Positions 28,349 through 37,387 of a DNA stretch of 64,000 nucleotides are shown piece after piece. Source of the DNA: Nocardia aurea (GTDB lineage Bacteria; Actinomycetota; Actinomycetes; Mycobacteriales; Mycobacteriaceae); NCBI RefSeq assembly GCF_003123685.1, contig NZ_QCYJ01000021.1, positions 372,001-436,000 on the forward strand, in the 5' to 3' direction. The translations under genes were made by a program, and so were the position numbers. Each line of letters starts with the position of its first letter. Position 1 is the first letter of the stretch. A model generated the notes under the pieces. That model saw only the letters and a program-made list of their open reading frames with translations, ran no database searches and was not told the DNA's origin.

Positions 28349-29335
28349 TCAGGGAACGAGCACGACTTTCCCCATCGTGGCGCGGGTTTCGAGCGCCCGG
28401 TGCGCGCCCGCCGCGTCGGAGAGCGGGAACCGCTGCACGGCCGGACGCAGCCGTCCCGCCGCGGCCTGCGCGAGTGCTCGTTCCTCGAGCACGCGGATAT
28501 CGCCGCCGACGCGCTGCAACATGGGCGGCCCGAGCACCGTCTGCGAGGTGATCCCCCGTTCGGCGAGTTCGTCCTCGGTGAAGACGATGTCGTTGGGCCC
28601 CTCTCCGGCGTATCCGTAGATCAGATGGAGACCGCCCTTGTCGAGCAGGTCGATGGCCGCCCGTGCGGTCGGGCCGCCGACGGCGTCGAAGACTTCGGTA
28701 AGTCCGCGACCGTCCAATCGGGCCCGGACCCGCTCCGGCCAGTCCGGCAGCAGATAGTCGACGGCCACATCCGCGCCGTTGGCGGCCACGCGCTCGACCT
28801 TGTCCGGTCCGCCCGCGAGTCCGACGACGGTCGCACCGGCATTCTTCGCGTACTGCACCAGCAGCGTCCCGATTCCGCCGGCCGCGGCGGTCACCGCCAC
28901 CACGCTGCGGGGGCCGAGGTCGGCGAATTGCAGTATCCCCACGGTGGTTCGGCCGGTGCCGATCATCGCGACGGCCTCGGCGGCGTCGAGGCCGTCCGGA
29001 ATATCGTGCAGCCGTGCGACATCGGCGACCGCCAGCGCGGCATAGCCGCCCGGTGCGCCACCGAGATGGGTCACGACCGATCGGCCGAGCAGGGCCGCGT
29101 CGACGTCCGCGCCCACGCGATCGACGGTCCCGGCCACTTCGCGTCCGGGAATCGTGGGCAGTTCCGGTACCGGAAACGGTCCGGGCCGACCCCGGCGCAG
29201 AGCGGTATCGACAACGTGGACTCCGGCCGCCGCCACCGAGATTCGCACCTGGCCGGGGCCCGGCGTGGGATCGGGGACGGTCTCGTAGCGGAGGTTGTCG
29301 GCGGGCCCGAAGGCGTGGAGTCTTATCGCGTACAT
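28349..29335 (-). CDS. Zinc-independent quinone oxidoreductase-type MDR protein
   Basis: 328 residues. GroES-like N-terminal domain (VPDPTPGPGQVRISVAAAGV, IPGREVAGTVDRVGADVD), then a Rossmann domain with VVAVTAAAGGIGTLLVQYAKNAGATVVGL (AxxGGxG NADPH motif). Zinc-binding Cys/His ligands are missing, as in quinone reductases. It reduces quinones or enones with NADPH; the substrate is unknown. ATG 29335 (MYAIRLHAFGP); the extension to 29434 is rejected. The TetR gene lies 34 bases upstream on the same strand, so both may be in one transcript under the operators at 30101-30137. Confidence 0.9.
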   Translation of the reverse strand: MYAIRLHAFGPADNLRYETVPDPTPGPGQVRISVAAAGVHVVDTALRRGRPGPFPVPELPTIPGREVAGTVDRVGADVDAALLGRSVVTHLGGAPGGYAALAVADVARLHDIPDGLDAAEAVAMIGTGRTTVGILQFADLGPRSVVAVTAAAGGIGTLLVQYAKNAGATVVGLAGGPDKVERVAANGADVAVDYLLPDWPERVRARLDGRGLTEVFDAVGGPTARAAIDLLDKGGLHLIYGYAGEGPNDIVFTEDELAERGITSQTVLGPPMLQRVGGDIRVLEERALAQAAAGRLRPAVQRFPLSDAAGAHRALETRATMGKVVLVP

Positions 29336-29369
29336 GAACCCCACTGTGCAACCTGAACCGAGGTTGGGG

Positions 29370-30068
29370 TCAAGCCGGGGTGTCCGGGGTGAACAGGGGC
29401 GCTCGTGCCCGCACGCGAGCCTCGAAACCGTCACAGAGAGTGGTCAATCCGGCATAGAGCAGTTCTTCGGAGGTGAGCTCGCTGACCCCGGCGCCCTCCA
29501 GATCGGCGAGTGCGGGTGGCGGCGTCCACATCGGACTGCCGTCGAGCAGTGCGCGTAGACCGTTGTTGGTGTCGGGCTCGATGCCCTTGCGGGTCATCAG
29601 CGCCTGGCTGATCTGGGGGAGGGTCGCGCCGGAGATGTAGTTCCAGACCGAGAACGACATCTGCATCGCCTCGCGCGGGGTGACGTCGAGTTCCCTGAAT
29701 CCCTCGACCAGCCAGGCCAGGCAGGCGAGTCCGGCGGGTCCGAAGCTGTAGCGGGGCGTCGCGAAAGCGAGGATCACCCACGGGTGGTGCTGGTACAGCG
29801 CCCAGTCGATCTCCGCGGCGATACGCACCCGATCGCGCCATGTCCAGTCCCGGCCGGTGGGATCGGGGTAGGGGTTGAGCCGCGACACCTCGTCGGTCAT
29901 GGCGGCGAGGAGTTCGTCCTTGTTCGCGACATGCCGGTACAGCGACATCGCGCCGACACCCAGGCGGTCGGCGATGCGACGCATGGACAGCGCGTCGATC
30001 CCCTCGGTGTCGGCGAGCGCGATGGCGGTGTCGACGATCGCGTCTCGGGTGAGCTTGTGCTCGGTCAT
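29370..30068 (-). CDS. TetR-family repressor with TetR_C-type ligand domain
   Basis: 232 residues. HTH: RDAIVDTAIALADTEGIDALSMRRIADRLGVGAMSLYRHVANKDELL. The ligand-binding half has the W-rich TetR_C_1 features (WRDRVRIAAEIDWALYQHHPW). It is divergent from a DHA2-type MFS exporter, with operator-like dyads between, the classic TetR/efflux arrangement. It probably represses itself and the exporter until a drug-like ligand binds. Confidence 0.92.
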   Translation of the reverse strand: MTEHKLTRDAIVDTAIALADTEGIDALSMRRIADRLGVGAMSLYRHVANKDELLAAMTDEVSRLNPYPDPTGRDWTWRDRVRIAAEIDWALYQHHPWVILAFATPRYSFGPAGLACLAWLVEGFRELDVTPREAMQMSFSVWNYISGATLPQISQALMTRKGIEPDTNNGLRALLDGSPMWTPPPALADLEGAGVSELTSEELLYAGLTTLCDGFEARVRARAPLFTPDTPA

Positions 30069-30100
30069 CCCATGACTCGCTTTCGCTTCTCGGTCCGCAT

Positions 30101-30137
30101 GCGTACACTGTACTCGTCGGATGCGTACGCCGTACGC
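30101..30137. promoter_or_regulatory. Double TetR operator in the divergent TetR/MFS promoter
   Basis: Two related dyads. GCGTAC-ACT-GTAC(TC) is at 30101-30115, and the perfect GCGTAC-GCC-GTACGC is at 30123-30137. Centres are 22 bases apart, about two helical turns. The second ends 22 bases before the MFS start. Confidence 0.75.
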
Positions 30138-30158
30138 GACATGGGAGAGGATGACGCG

Positions 30159-31655
30159 ATGACACAGGTGGAGGCAGTGCGGCCGAAGGAGCCCACGGGT
30201 TCCGGAACCCGTCACGCCCGGCTCGGTCTCGCGGTGCTGTTGCTGCCGGTGCTGCTGGTGTCGATGGATATCTCGGTCCTCTTCCTCGCCATGCCGACCT
30301 TGACCCTGGATCTCGACCCGTCCGCGGCGCAGCAGCTCTGGATCCTCGACATCTACGGCTTCCTGATCGCGGGCCTGCTCATCACCATGGGCAATCTCGG
30401 TGACCGGGTCGGGCGGCGCAATATCCTGCTGGCGGGGGCGACGGTATTCGGTATCGCCTCGGTCCTCGCGGCGTTCGCGCCGAGCGCCGGGGTACTGATC
30501 GTGGCCCGCGCGCTCATGGGCGTCGGCGGCGCGACCCTGCTGCCCTCGAGTCTGTCGCTCATCTCCGGTCTGTTCCCCGACGCGCGCGAACGTGCCGCGG
30601 CCATCGGCGTGTGGACGGCCTTCTTCGCGGGCGGTTCGGCGGTCGGGCCCATCATCGGCGGGTTGCTGCTGCACCATTTCTGGTGGGGCGCGGTCTTCCT
30701 CATCAACATCCCGGTGCTGCTGATCCTGCTGGCCTTCGGCCCGTTTCTGCTGCCCGAGCAACGGCAGGGCGCGCTCGGTCCGCTCGATCTGCCGAGCGTC
30801 GCGTTGTCGATCGGCGGCATCCTGCCGCTGGTCTACGCGATCAAGCACGCGGCGGCCGAGGGCGTCGATGTCGAGGGCGCGGTCATCCTGGTGATCGGCG
30901 TCGTCCTGCTCACGTTGTTCGTGCGGCGGCAGCGCCACCTCGCCGAACCGCTGCTGGATCTGCGACTGTTCCGGCGCGCGCAGTTCTCGGTCGCGATCGG
31001 TTCCAGCCTGGTCGGCATGATGTCGCTGGCGGCGCTGAGCTACCTCACCAGCGTCTATCTGCAATCGGTGACCGGGCGCGATCCGTTGCAGGCCGCGCTG
31101 CTCGGCATTCCGATGGCGGCGGCGGTCTTCGTCTTCTCGATGAGCGGTGCGCGCGTCGCGCATCGCGTCGGGACTCGCGCGACCTTCGCGGCGGCGCTAC
31201 TGGCGAGCGCGCTCGGCAATCTGATGCTGCTCGGTGTCGGCGTCGACGGTGGCATCGCCTGGTATCTCGTCGGCTCGACCATCGCGGGTGTCGGATACGG
31301 TCTGGCGTTCACCCTGGTCTCGGATGTGGCGGTGTCGTCGGTCCCGCCCGAGCGCGCGGGGTCGGCGGTCGGCATCTCGGAGACCAGTTTCGAACTCGGC
31401 AATGCCCTCGGCCTCGCGCTGCTGGGCTCCCTCGCCGCGCTGGTGTTCCGTTCGGGTGGTGACTACTCCCCGACACTGGGGGAGACGATCCAGCATTCCG
31501 GCGATCCGGCGGTGATCGAGTCGGCGCGCGAATCGTTCGTGAGCGGAATGCATGTCGCGACGACGGTCGGCGCGCTGCTGCTCGTCGCGATGGCGGCCGT
31601 CGCGTTGGTGGCGACCGGGAAGCACGACCGCCCGGCGACCGCGTCGGCACACTGA
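30159..31655 (+). CDS. MFS multidrug exporter (DHA2, 14-helix type)
   Basis: 498 residues with about 14 hydrophobic helices. DHA2 motifs: LDIYGFLIAGLLITMGNLGDRVGRR (motif A), ARALMGVGGATLLPSSLSLI (motif B), VWTAFFAGGSAVGPIIGGLLL (motif C). Close in pattern to SmvA/QacA-like proton-drug antiporters. ATG 30159 is chosen because GGGAGAGG lies 8 bases upstream; an ATG at 30141 is the alternative. Regulated by the divergent TetR. Confidence 0.92.
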   Translation: MTQVEAVRPKEPTGSGTRHARLGLAVLLLPVLLVSMDISVLFLAMPTLTLDLDPSAAQQLWILDIYGFLIAGLLITMGNLGDRVGRRNILLAGATVFGIASVLAAFAPSAGVLIVARALMGVGGATLLPSSLSLISGLFPDARERAAAIGVWTAFFAGGSAVGPIIGGLLLHHFWWGAVFLINIPVLLILLAFGPFLLPEQRQGALGPLDLPSVALSIGGILPLVYAIKHAAAEGVDVEGAVILVIGVVLLTLFVRRQRHLAEPLLDLRLFRRAQFSVAIGSSLVGMMSLAALSYLTSVYLQSVTGRDPLQAALLGIPMAAAVFVFSMSGARVAHRVGTRATFAAALLASALGNLMLLGVGVDGGIAWYLVGSTIAGVGYGLAFTLVSDVAVSSVPPERAGSAVGISETSFELGNALGLALLGSLAALVFRSGGDYSPTLGETIQHSGDPAVIESARESFVSGMHVATTVGALLLVAMAAVALVATGKHDRPATASAH

Positions 31656-31678
31656 CGGCGCGCACCGACCCGGCCCGG

Positions 31679-32416
31679 TCAGCGCCCGAACACCGTCGAG
31701 ACGATATCGGCGGCCCACCGGTTCATCGGCGCCACGATCGTGCGGTAGGTCCAGCGGACCGGCCGGGTGACCAGCACGTCCCACACGATGGCCAGCGCAC
31801 CGAACACCGGACGCAGGATCGTGCGGTAGACGAACGCGCACGGCGCGACCACGAGGACCCCGACCACGATGGTCGCGATCCGCCAGCCGAAGCGCAGGGT
31901 CGCGCGCAGTGCGCGCCACAGCGGAAGCAGAACCCAGCGCCACAGCGCGCGCAGCGGGCGGTAGACGAGGTAGTCGAAAACCAGCCAGCAGACTCCGGCG
32001 ACGAATTTCGCCACCGGGCGCACCACCCGCCGCCACAACCAACTCGCGGCGGGGCGAAGTACCCGTCGCCACAACCATTCCTCGACCGCGCGTCGCAGTG
32101 GCCGCAGGACGAAATCGAGAATCAGCGCGATCAGCGGGGTCAGGACGAGCCCCCACAGCACCTGGTGCAGCACCAGATCCCAGAGAATGTTCTTCAGAAA
32201 ATACCAGGCGGGACGGATCACCCAGTGCCACACGAGCCCGCACAACGGCGCGAGCAGATATTCGAGGAAGAACACGAGCACCGCGACGAGGACGCGGCCG
32301 AGCAGTTTCAGGGCCTCCCACACCAGCCGCAGCGGTATGAGGATCACGACCGCGATGGCGCGCGCGATCCACTGACCCGGAGAAGTGGGGTCGGAAGAGC
32401 CCCCCTGTGTCGACAT
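31679..32416 (-). CDS. Membrane protein of repeated W/Y-x-x-V-x-R-P units
   Basis: 245 residues, very rich in Trp, Arg, Leu and Val, net strongly basic. After an N-terminal hydrophobic stretch (17-60), about ten short repeats follow with the core aromatic-R-x-[VIL]-[LV]-x-P. Examples are WHWVIRP, LDFVLRP, WRRVLRP, WRRVVRP, DYLVYRP, WRWVLLP, YRTILRP, DVLVTRP and YRTIVAP. They alternate with hydrophobic stretches, so the chain may thread or lie on the membrane repeatedly. No family recognised. It is convergent with the MFS gene. It lies 172 bases from ureF, divergent. Confidence 0.7.
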   Translation of the reverse strand: MSTQGGSSDPTSPGQWIARAIAVVILIPLRLVWEALKLLGRVLVAVLVFFLEYLLAPLCGLVWHWVIRPAWYFLKNILWDLVLHQVLWGLVLTPLIALILDFVLRPLRRAVEEWLWRRVLRPAASWLWRRVVRPVAKFVAGVCWLVFDYLVYRPLRALWRWVLLPLWRALRATLRFGWRIATIVVGVLVVAPCAFVYRTILRPVFGALAIVWDVLVTRPVRWTYRTIVAPMNRWAADIVSTVFGR

Positions 32417-32588
32417 CGGACCATCTTCGCGCGGATCGCCGCGTGCCGAAAACCGCCGTACTACTCCGACGCGATGGGTAGAAATACTCGTTCTCCGGCG
32501 GCGGGCGAGACCGTCCTGCGCGCTCGCGCGATTCCGCGTCCATCCATCTGGCGCGCCGTGGCGACACGCCGAGGCTTAGGATCGTGCG

Positions 32589-33239
32589 GTGCGGGAGAGC
32601 GAAGTGACGAGTCGGGCGATGCTGTTCGCCCTCGCCGATTCGCGACTGCCGATCGGCGGGCACGTGCATTCCGGTGGGATCGAGGAGGCGGTCTCCAGCG
32701 GTGTGGTTCGCGATGTCACCACCGTCGAACTGTATCTGCGACGGCGCGTGCGCACGTCGGGCCTGATCGCGGCCTCGCTCGCCGCGGCGGTGTGTTCGGG
32801 CGAACTGTCCGTGCCCGTGGCCGAAGTCGAGGCCGACGCGCGGACGCCGTCACCGGCGGCGCGGGCGGCGTCGAGGGCGCAGGGCAGGGGATTGCTGCGC
32901 TTGGCCAAACAGCTGTGGCCGCACGCTGATTGGGCCGCACTCGGTCCACGTCCGCATCTGTCGACGGTTTTCGGTGTGGTGGGTACGGCCTGTGAGGTCA
33001 CCCCGACGGAGATCGCGGGTGTGGTCGTCTACACCACGTTGACGGGTGCGGCGACCGCCGCGCAGCGGCTGCTCGCCCTGGATCCCGCCGCCATCGCGGC
33101 CTGCACGGTGCGTCTGGCGGAGCTGTGTGACCGCACGGCCGCCGAGGCCGTCACCGGACTCGCCGCATTGTCCGACCCGCTGCAAGATGTACTGACCGAG
33201 CGGCACACCCACCGCGATATGCCGCTCTTCGCCAGCTGA
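32589..33239 (+). CDS. ureF: Urease accessory protein UreF
   Basis: 216 residues, GTG start. UreF signature [20 protein letters not shown] near the N-terminus, then [12 protein letters not shown] and MPLFAS at the end. UreF works with UreD and UreG to load Ni2+ and CO2 into the UreC active site, acting as a GTPase-gating factor. It starts the ureF-ureG-ureD operon, 11.1 kb downstream of ureC, whereas related genomes have ureABCFGD contiguous. Confidence 0.94.
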   Translation: MRESEVTSRAMLFALADSRLPIGGHVHSGGIEEAVSSGVVRDVTTVELYLRRRVRTSGLIAASLAAAVCSGELSVPVAEVEADARTPSPAARAASRAQGRGLLRLAKQLWPHADWAALGPRPHLSTVFGVVGTACEVTPTEIAGVVVYTTLTGAATAAQRLLALDPAAIAACTVRLAELCDRTAAEAVTGLAALSDPLQDVLTERHTHRDMPLFAS

Positions 33240-33264
33240 CCTCATCGAGGAAGGGAACCGCCAC

Positions 33265-33969
33265 ATGCCTCCGCACCTGATCGACGGTGAACCGCACGAT
33301 CATTCACACGATCGGCCGAAACGGGAGCGCACTCCCGGCGAGGCGCTGCGCATCGGCATCGGCGGTCCGGTCGGATCGGGAAAGACCGCGTTGGTAGCCG
33401 CGCTGTGCAGGCAATTGCGCGAGGAATTGTCGCTGGCGGTGTTGACCAACGACATCTACACCACCGAGGACGCCGATTTCCTGCGCAAGCACGCGGTGCT
33501 GCCGGACGAGCGCATCACCGCCGTGCAGACCGGTGGTTGCCCGCACACCGCCATCCGCGACGACATCACGGCCAACCTCGACGCCATCGACGATCTGATC
33601 GCCGCGAATCCGCCGCTGGATCTGATCCTGGTCGAATCCGGCGGTGACAACCTCACCGCCACCTTCTCCTCCGGCCTGATCGACGTGCAGATCTTCGTCA
33701 TCGACGTCGCCGGTGGCGACAAGGTGCCGCGCAAGGGCGGGCCCGGTGTGACCTTCTCGGATCTGCTCGTGGTCAACAAGACCGATCTCGCGCCGTTGGT
33801 CGGGGCCGACCTCGGGGTCATGGAACGCGATGCGGCGAAGGTGCGCGACGGCAGGCCGACCGCGCTGATCTCCCTGACGGCCGATCCGGCGGCGACTCCG
33901 GTACTCGCCTGGGTCCGCGAGCAGTTGCGTCTGGTGAACGAACAACCCGAATCCGCTGTTGCGCACTGA
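33265..33969 (+). CDS. ureG: Urease accessory GTPase UreG
   Basis: 234 residues. His-rich N-terminus (HDHSHD), P-loop GPVGSGKT (34-41), CPH nickel-binding motif (92-94, in TGGCPHTAI), [12 protein letters not shown] and the NKTD guanine-specificity motif. It delivers nickel to UreC in a GTP-dependent way. ATG follows GAGGAAGGG. Confidence 0.97.
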   Translation: MPPHLIDGEPHDHSHDRPKRERTPGEALRIGIGGPVGSGKTALVAALCRQLREELSLAVLTNDIYTTEDADFLRKHAVLPDERITAVQTGGCPHTAIRDDITANLDAIDDLIAANPPLDLILVESGGDNLTATFSSGLIDVQIFVIDVAGGDKVPRKGGPGVTFSDLLVVNKTDLAPLVGADLGVMERDAAKVRDGRPTALISLTADPAATPVLAWVREQLRLVNEQPESAVAH

Positions 33970-34675
33970 GTTACGCATCGTCGCCGCCCTCGGCACGCTG
34001 CCGGAGATCCATGCCTACGGCGGCCTCGCGGCCCGCAGGACCGGGCGCGACACGGTCCATCTGATCGGCACCGCGGCCACACCGCTCGGTGGCGACGAAC
34101 TAGACATCACGATCGTGGTCGGTCCGGGAGCGAGTCTCGTGGTGCGCTCGGTGGCGGCGACCATCGCCCTGCCGTCGCCCGCGACGACCTTCTCCCGCTC
34201 GCACTGGCGTTACGAGGTCGCCGAGGGCGGCAGCCTCGATATCGATCCCGAGCCGATGATCGTCGCGGGTGGTGCTCGGCACCACGCCCGCACCACGGTG
34301 CTGATCGCGCCCGATGCCGGGATCAGGGTGCGCGAGCGCGTCCAGATCGGGCGCTCGGGCGAGGAATCGGGGGCCTGGCGCGGTGATGTGAGCGCCGATG
34401 TCGGCGCCGTGCCACTACTGCGTCATCGCCTCGAACTGGGTGCCGACAGCGCCTGCGAGGACGGGATCGCCGCACCGCGCGCGCTCGACAGCGAACTCGT
34501 CTACCCTGACGACCGCCCCGCGTTCACCGACGGTCTGGTCACCTCCCGGCTGCCGTTGGCCGCGGGCGGCACGCTGTTCACCAGGGTTGGCCGGGTTCTC
34601 ACCGAGAGTCGGTCAGGGCGGGGGCCGACCGGTCCTCTCGGCGAACCGCGTCCCGCCGCCGTCGTGCCGCGCTGA
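33959..34675 (+). CDS. ureD: Urease accessory protein UreD/UreH
   Basis: 238 residues with a TTG start overlapping ureG by 11 bases. Family features: [60 protein letters not shown] and the basic C-terminal segment. UreD is the scaffold that binds apo-urease and recruits UreF-UreG. Somewhat shorter than enteric UreD (about 270), as usual in actinobacteria. Last gene before a long non-coding stretch. Confidence 0.92.
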   Translation: MRTELRIVAALGTLPEIHAYGGLAARRTGRDTVHLIGTAATPLGGDELDITIVVGPGASLVVRSVAATIALPSPATTFSRSHWRYEVAEGGSLDIDPEPMIVAGGARHHARTTVLIAPDAGIRVRERVQIGRSGEESGAWRGDVSADVGAVPLLRHRLELGADSACEDGIAAPRALDSELVYPDDRPAFTDGLVTSRLPLAAGGTLFTRVGRVLTESRSGRGPTGPLGEPRPAAVVPR

Positions 34676-35622
34676 CGCTCGGTTCGCCCGCGGTTCGCAG
34701 TCAACACCGACACGGTCGACGACGAGGTCGGCGCGCGGTGCGCGTGTTCGGAATCGTGCCCGGTCCACGGTCGAAACATGTGGCCGAATATGGTTCGTCA
34801 CGGGTTTCCGGAATCCGCTCGCGTCGTGCGTTCTATTTGTACAAGTTATTTGCGGAATCTCGACGACGAGAACGGAACAATAGGATTCCCGACTCCGATT
34901 CCTATTTCGTTCCGATAAATGGATATTCGGTTCCGAGGATTCGGACCAAGATCGGCGATATGGCCGATACGCGCTGGCCAGCGCGGTGTCGACGCGATTC
35001 GGAGTGGGCCTCGGCCTCGGTTGATTCGGTGACGCGGAGTCTGGCGGCCGGTAACTGATGTGCGGTGCCGGGTGATGTGTCGATCGGGCGATCGCAATTA
35101 TGCGTTCTTTGCCGACGGTGGTCGGCACGGATCGGTCGTGACATGTGAACCACGAGGCCACGACCCCGGATTCGGTCGAGTTCTGTTGCGGGCTATGGGC
35201 AGTGTATGCGCGGCCGTAGCCGAAGTCGTTGCGCCCGTTGCCCGTCGCGGGACGGCGGGTCGATGTTTGCCCGGTCGTGCGGATGCGGGCGGAAATCCCG
35301 ACCGGCGCGTCGGGGCGGAGGATAGCGGAACGGCTGCGGAGGGTCGTCGGCGCCTCCAGGGGTCCCGTCTCCTCGCCCGGAGGCGGTGCCGTCGCATTGT
35401 GTCGCGCGAGTCCGAGACCGAAAGGTATTCATACCGCTCGGTATTCGAAATCGCACCGTTCTACAGCGTCGAAAAATGTTGATACCGGAGGGTTTTCTTA
35501 CGGCGGTTGCTGGGAAAATGCTTTGGGCACCGAGAATTCTTTGCCGATTCCTTTACACGCGTCGCGCGCATTGTGTAGCGTCTCGAACCCTGAAACCCTT
35601 TACAGGACAGGGCCGGAGCGCG
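34676..35622. other. Long gene-poor region with AT-richer core and hairpin
   Basis: Nearly 950 bases without a convincing gene. The stretch 34800-34960 and the last 200 bases before the Roadblock operon are clearly richer in A/T than the rest of the window. An interrupted inverted repeat at 34873-34914 pairs CGGAAC with GTTCCG and ATAGGA with TCCTAT. Short frames (for example 34738-35058 plus) lack ribosome sites and normal codon bias. Likely contents are the ureD transcript end and the Roadblock operon promoter, and possibly an acquired or decayed remnant. Confidence 0.5.
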
Positions 35623-36015
35623 GTGATCGGAATAGACGGCTGCCTGCAACGCATCATGGAGATCCCGGGGGCGAGCAGCGTGACGCTGGTGGACGGTGCG
35701 AGCGGTCTCGCGATCGCGGCGGCGGGTAGACACGAATTGGTTGACCAACACGAGGACGCGGCGGCGACCACGGATGTGATTCGAGCGGTGGTCGGATGTC
35801 CGGCGTTGACGACGGCTCGCGAAGGTGACGACATCACCGAACTGATCGTCTGCGGCACGCTCGGCTACCACCTATTGAATCCGGTGCCGGGGGATTTCGA
35901 CGGGCGGCTGTTCGTCCACGTCGTCTTCGACGGCGATACCGGGAACCTGGCCATGGCGCGTTTCCAACTGCGCGGCATCCTCGCCGATTTCGCCGAGGTC
36001 GGTCATGGGCGTTGA
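35623..36015 (+). CDS. Roadblock/LC7-type protein (first of operon)
   Basis: 130 residues from GTG 35623 (VIGIDGCLQRIMEIPGASSV), GGAGCG upstream. The alpha/beta Roadblock pattern is visible: a first helix, MEIPGASSVTLVDGASGLAIAAAG strands, then a central helix and FVHVVFDGDTGNLAMARFQL. MglB-like Roadblock proteins dimerise and regulate small Ras-like GTPases. The open frame upstream to 35386 lies in AT-richer non-coding sequence and is not used. Overlaps the next gene by 11 bases. Confidence 0.75.
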   Translation: MIGIDGCLQRIMEIPGASSVTLVDGASGLAIAAAGRHELVDQHEDAAATTDVIRAVVGCPALTTAREGDDITELIVCGTLGYHLLNPVPGDFDGRLFVHVVFDGDTGNLAMARFQLRGILADFAEVGHGR

Positions 36016-36898
36016 ACTCGCGGGCGAGTTGCGCCGGTTGGAACGCGAGGAGCGAACCGGAACGTTGCGCGCCGGCGACGGCACGTTCCACCTCGCGGGC
36101 GGAGCGATCGCGTTCGTCGATTGCAGGCGCACAACGGGTTTGGATCGCCTGGTCGTCGACTCGGGGGTGGTCTCGGCCGAGGACTGGCAGCGCGCGGGCG
36201 CGGGTGACGCGGGCAAACTCGTCGGTCGGCCCCGGCTGGAGGCACTGGCGATGCTGTCGGTGTACGACGCCGCGTACTTCCTGCTCGCCTCGCCCTCGGT
36301 GCCCGAATTCCACCCGGCGCCCGCGCACTGGTTGGCTCCGGTCTGCCGGATTCCGCCACGGGAACTCGTCCGCGAATGCGCGCGCCGCGGCGATCAGGAA
36401 TCCGGGCCGTGGCCCGCGGATCTGGTGGATCGCGCGCCGGTGGTGCCGGTCCGCGCGGGCCGTCGACGTCGCCGCGCCCTCCCGTGCGGCCAGGCCGAGG
36501 TACTCGCCGCCGCGGATTCCCGTCGCAGCGTCGCCGGTATCGCCCGCGCGCTCGGCCGTACCACCTACGGATGTCTGGTGGCGGTACGGGATCTGACCGC
36601 GGCGGGCCTGATCGAAGCGCCGGTGCCGCAGCGGGCGGTCGAGCCTGCCGGTGACTTACGAGACGGTGACTTACGAGACAGCGACACACAAGACGGCGCG
36701 CCGACCGACGAGGCGCGCTGGAACACCGAGCGGGTGATCGCGGGCCAGGTGGCGGTCGCCCCGGGGGGTGTCATGACCACTCCGCTGCCGCGGCGCCGCG
36801 TGCGCTCCGCGGTGCCGGAATCCGTTCGCGACCGGTGGGAACCGGTCGACCGCGACGTGCTGACCCGCATTCTCGCGGCGTTGGAGGAGCTTGCGTGA
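36005..36898 (+). CDS. DUF4388-like protein with C-terminal helix-turn-helix-like region
   Basis: 297 residues. The N-terminus (MGVELAGELRRLEREERTGTL, then DGTFHLAGGAIAFVDC) has the PatA/DUF4388 pattern, found in gliding and signalling proteins. Around 180-205, SVAGIARALGRTTYGCLVAV looks like a winged-helix core. Residues 216-230 are encoded by three 15-base repeats (GDLRD, GDLRD, SDTQD). No known function. It overlaps both neighbours, so the operon is tightly coupled. Confidence 0.7.
   Translation: MGVELAGELRRLEREERTGTLRAGDGTFHLAGGAIAFVDCRRTTGLDRLVVDSGVVSAEDWQRAGAGDAGKLVGRPRLEALAMLSVYDAAYFLLASPSVPEFHPAPAHWLAPVCRIPPRELVRECARRGDQESGPWPADLVDRAPVVPVRAGRRRRRALPCGQAEVLAAADSRRSVAGIARALGRTTYGCLVAVRDLTAAGLIEAPVPQRAVEPAGDLRDGDLRDSDTQDGAPTDEARWNTERVIAGQVAVAPGGVMTTPLPRRRVRSAVPESVRDRWEPVDRDVLTRILAALEELA
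36650..36694 (+). repeat. Three tandem 15-base repeats inside the DUF4388-like gene
   Basis: Units GGTGACTTACGAGAC twice exactly, then a degenerate AGCGACACACAAGAC. In frame they encode GDLRD, GDLRD, SDTQD. The first two contain the leucine codon TTA, which is very rare in such GC-rich genomes. Confidence 0.85.
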
Positions 36899-37374
36899 CC
36901 GCGCGGAGAAAACTGCTCGGCGATCTGATGGGAAGGTTGACCAAGGTGGCGGTGCCCGAACCCGATCCGAATTCGGTGGTGCTGGGAGAACTCAAGGCAT
37001 TGCGCGAACGGGTACCGCAGCTGACCGGAGCGCTGGTCGCGTCGAGCGACGGTCTGTTGATCGCGCACGACCTGCCCGAGAATATCGAGCCCAACGGGAT
37101 GGCCGCGCTGTCCGCGTCCCAACTCGCCCTGTCCTACCGGCTGGCGACCACCGCGCACGGCGGTGGATTCCACGAGGTCGTGGTGCGCGGCACCGAAGGC
37201 CACGTCGTCGTCTACGCGGCCGGTTGGACCTCATTGACCGTGCTGGCCGGACCGGATGCCAATGTCGGCAGGCTGCACCTCGAATCGCGCCCAGTCGCGC
37301 GCACGATCGCGGACCATCTCGCGGCCGCGTCCAACGATTCCCGAAAAGAACAAGTGACGAATACCGATGGATGA
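36895..37374 (+). CDS. Roadblock/LC7-type protein (second)
   Basis: 159 residues. GTG start overlaps the previous stop as GTGA. A Lys/Arg-rich N-terminal stretch (VTARRKLLGDLMGRLTKVAV) precedes a Roadblock domain: LKALRERVPQLTGALVASSDGLLIAHDLP, then MAALSASQLALSYRLA and VVVRGTEGHVVVYAAG. Similar to the Roadblock component of actinobacterial conservons. Translationally coupled to the DUF4388-like gene. Confidence 0.85.
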   Translation: MTARRKLLGDLMGRLTKVAVPEPDPNSVVLGELKALRERVPQLTGALVASSDGLLIAHDLPENIEPNGMAALSASQLALSYRLATTAHGGGFHEVVVRGTEGHVVVYAAGWTSLTVLAGPDANVGRLHLESRPVARTIADHLAAASNDSRKEQVTNTDG

Positions 37375-37387
37375 GAAAGGAATCGAC

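Noticed and set aside
34738..35058. 106-codon open frame after ureD
   Set aside because: No ribosome site, atypical codon use, many Ser/Arg codons from AT-richer sequence, and overlapping frames of similar length on the other strand.
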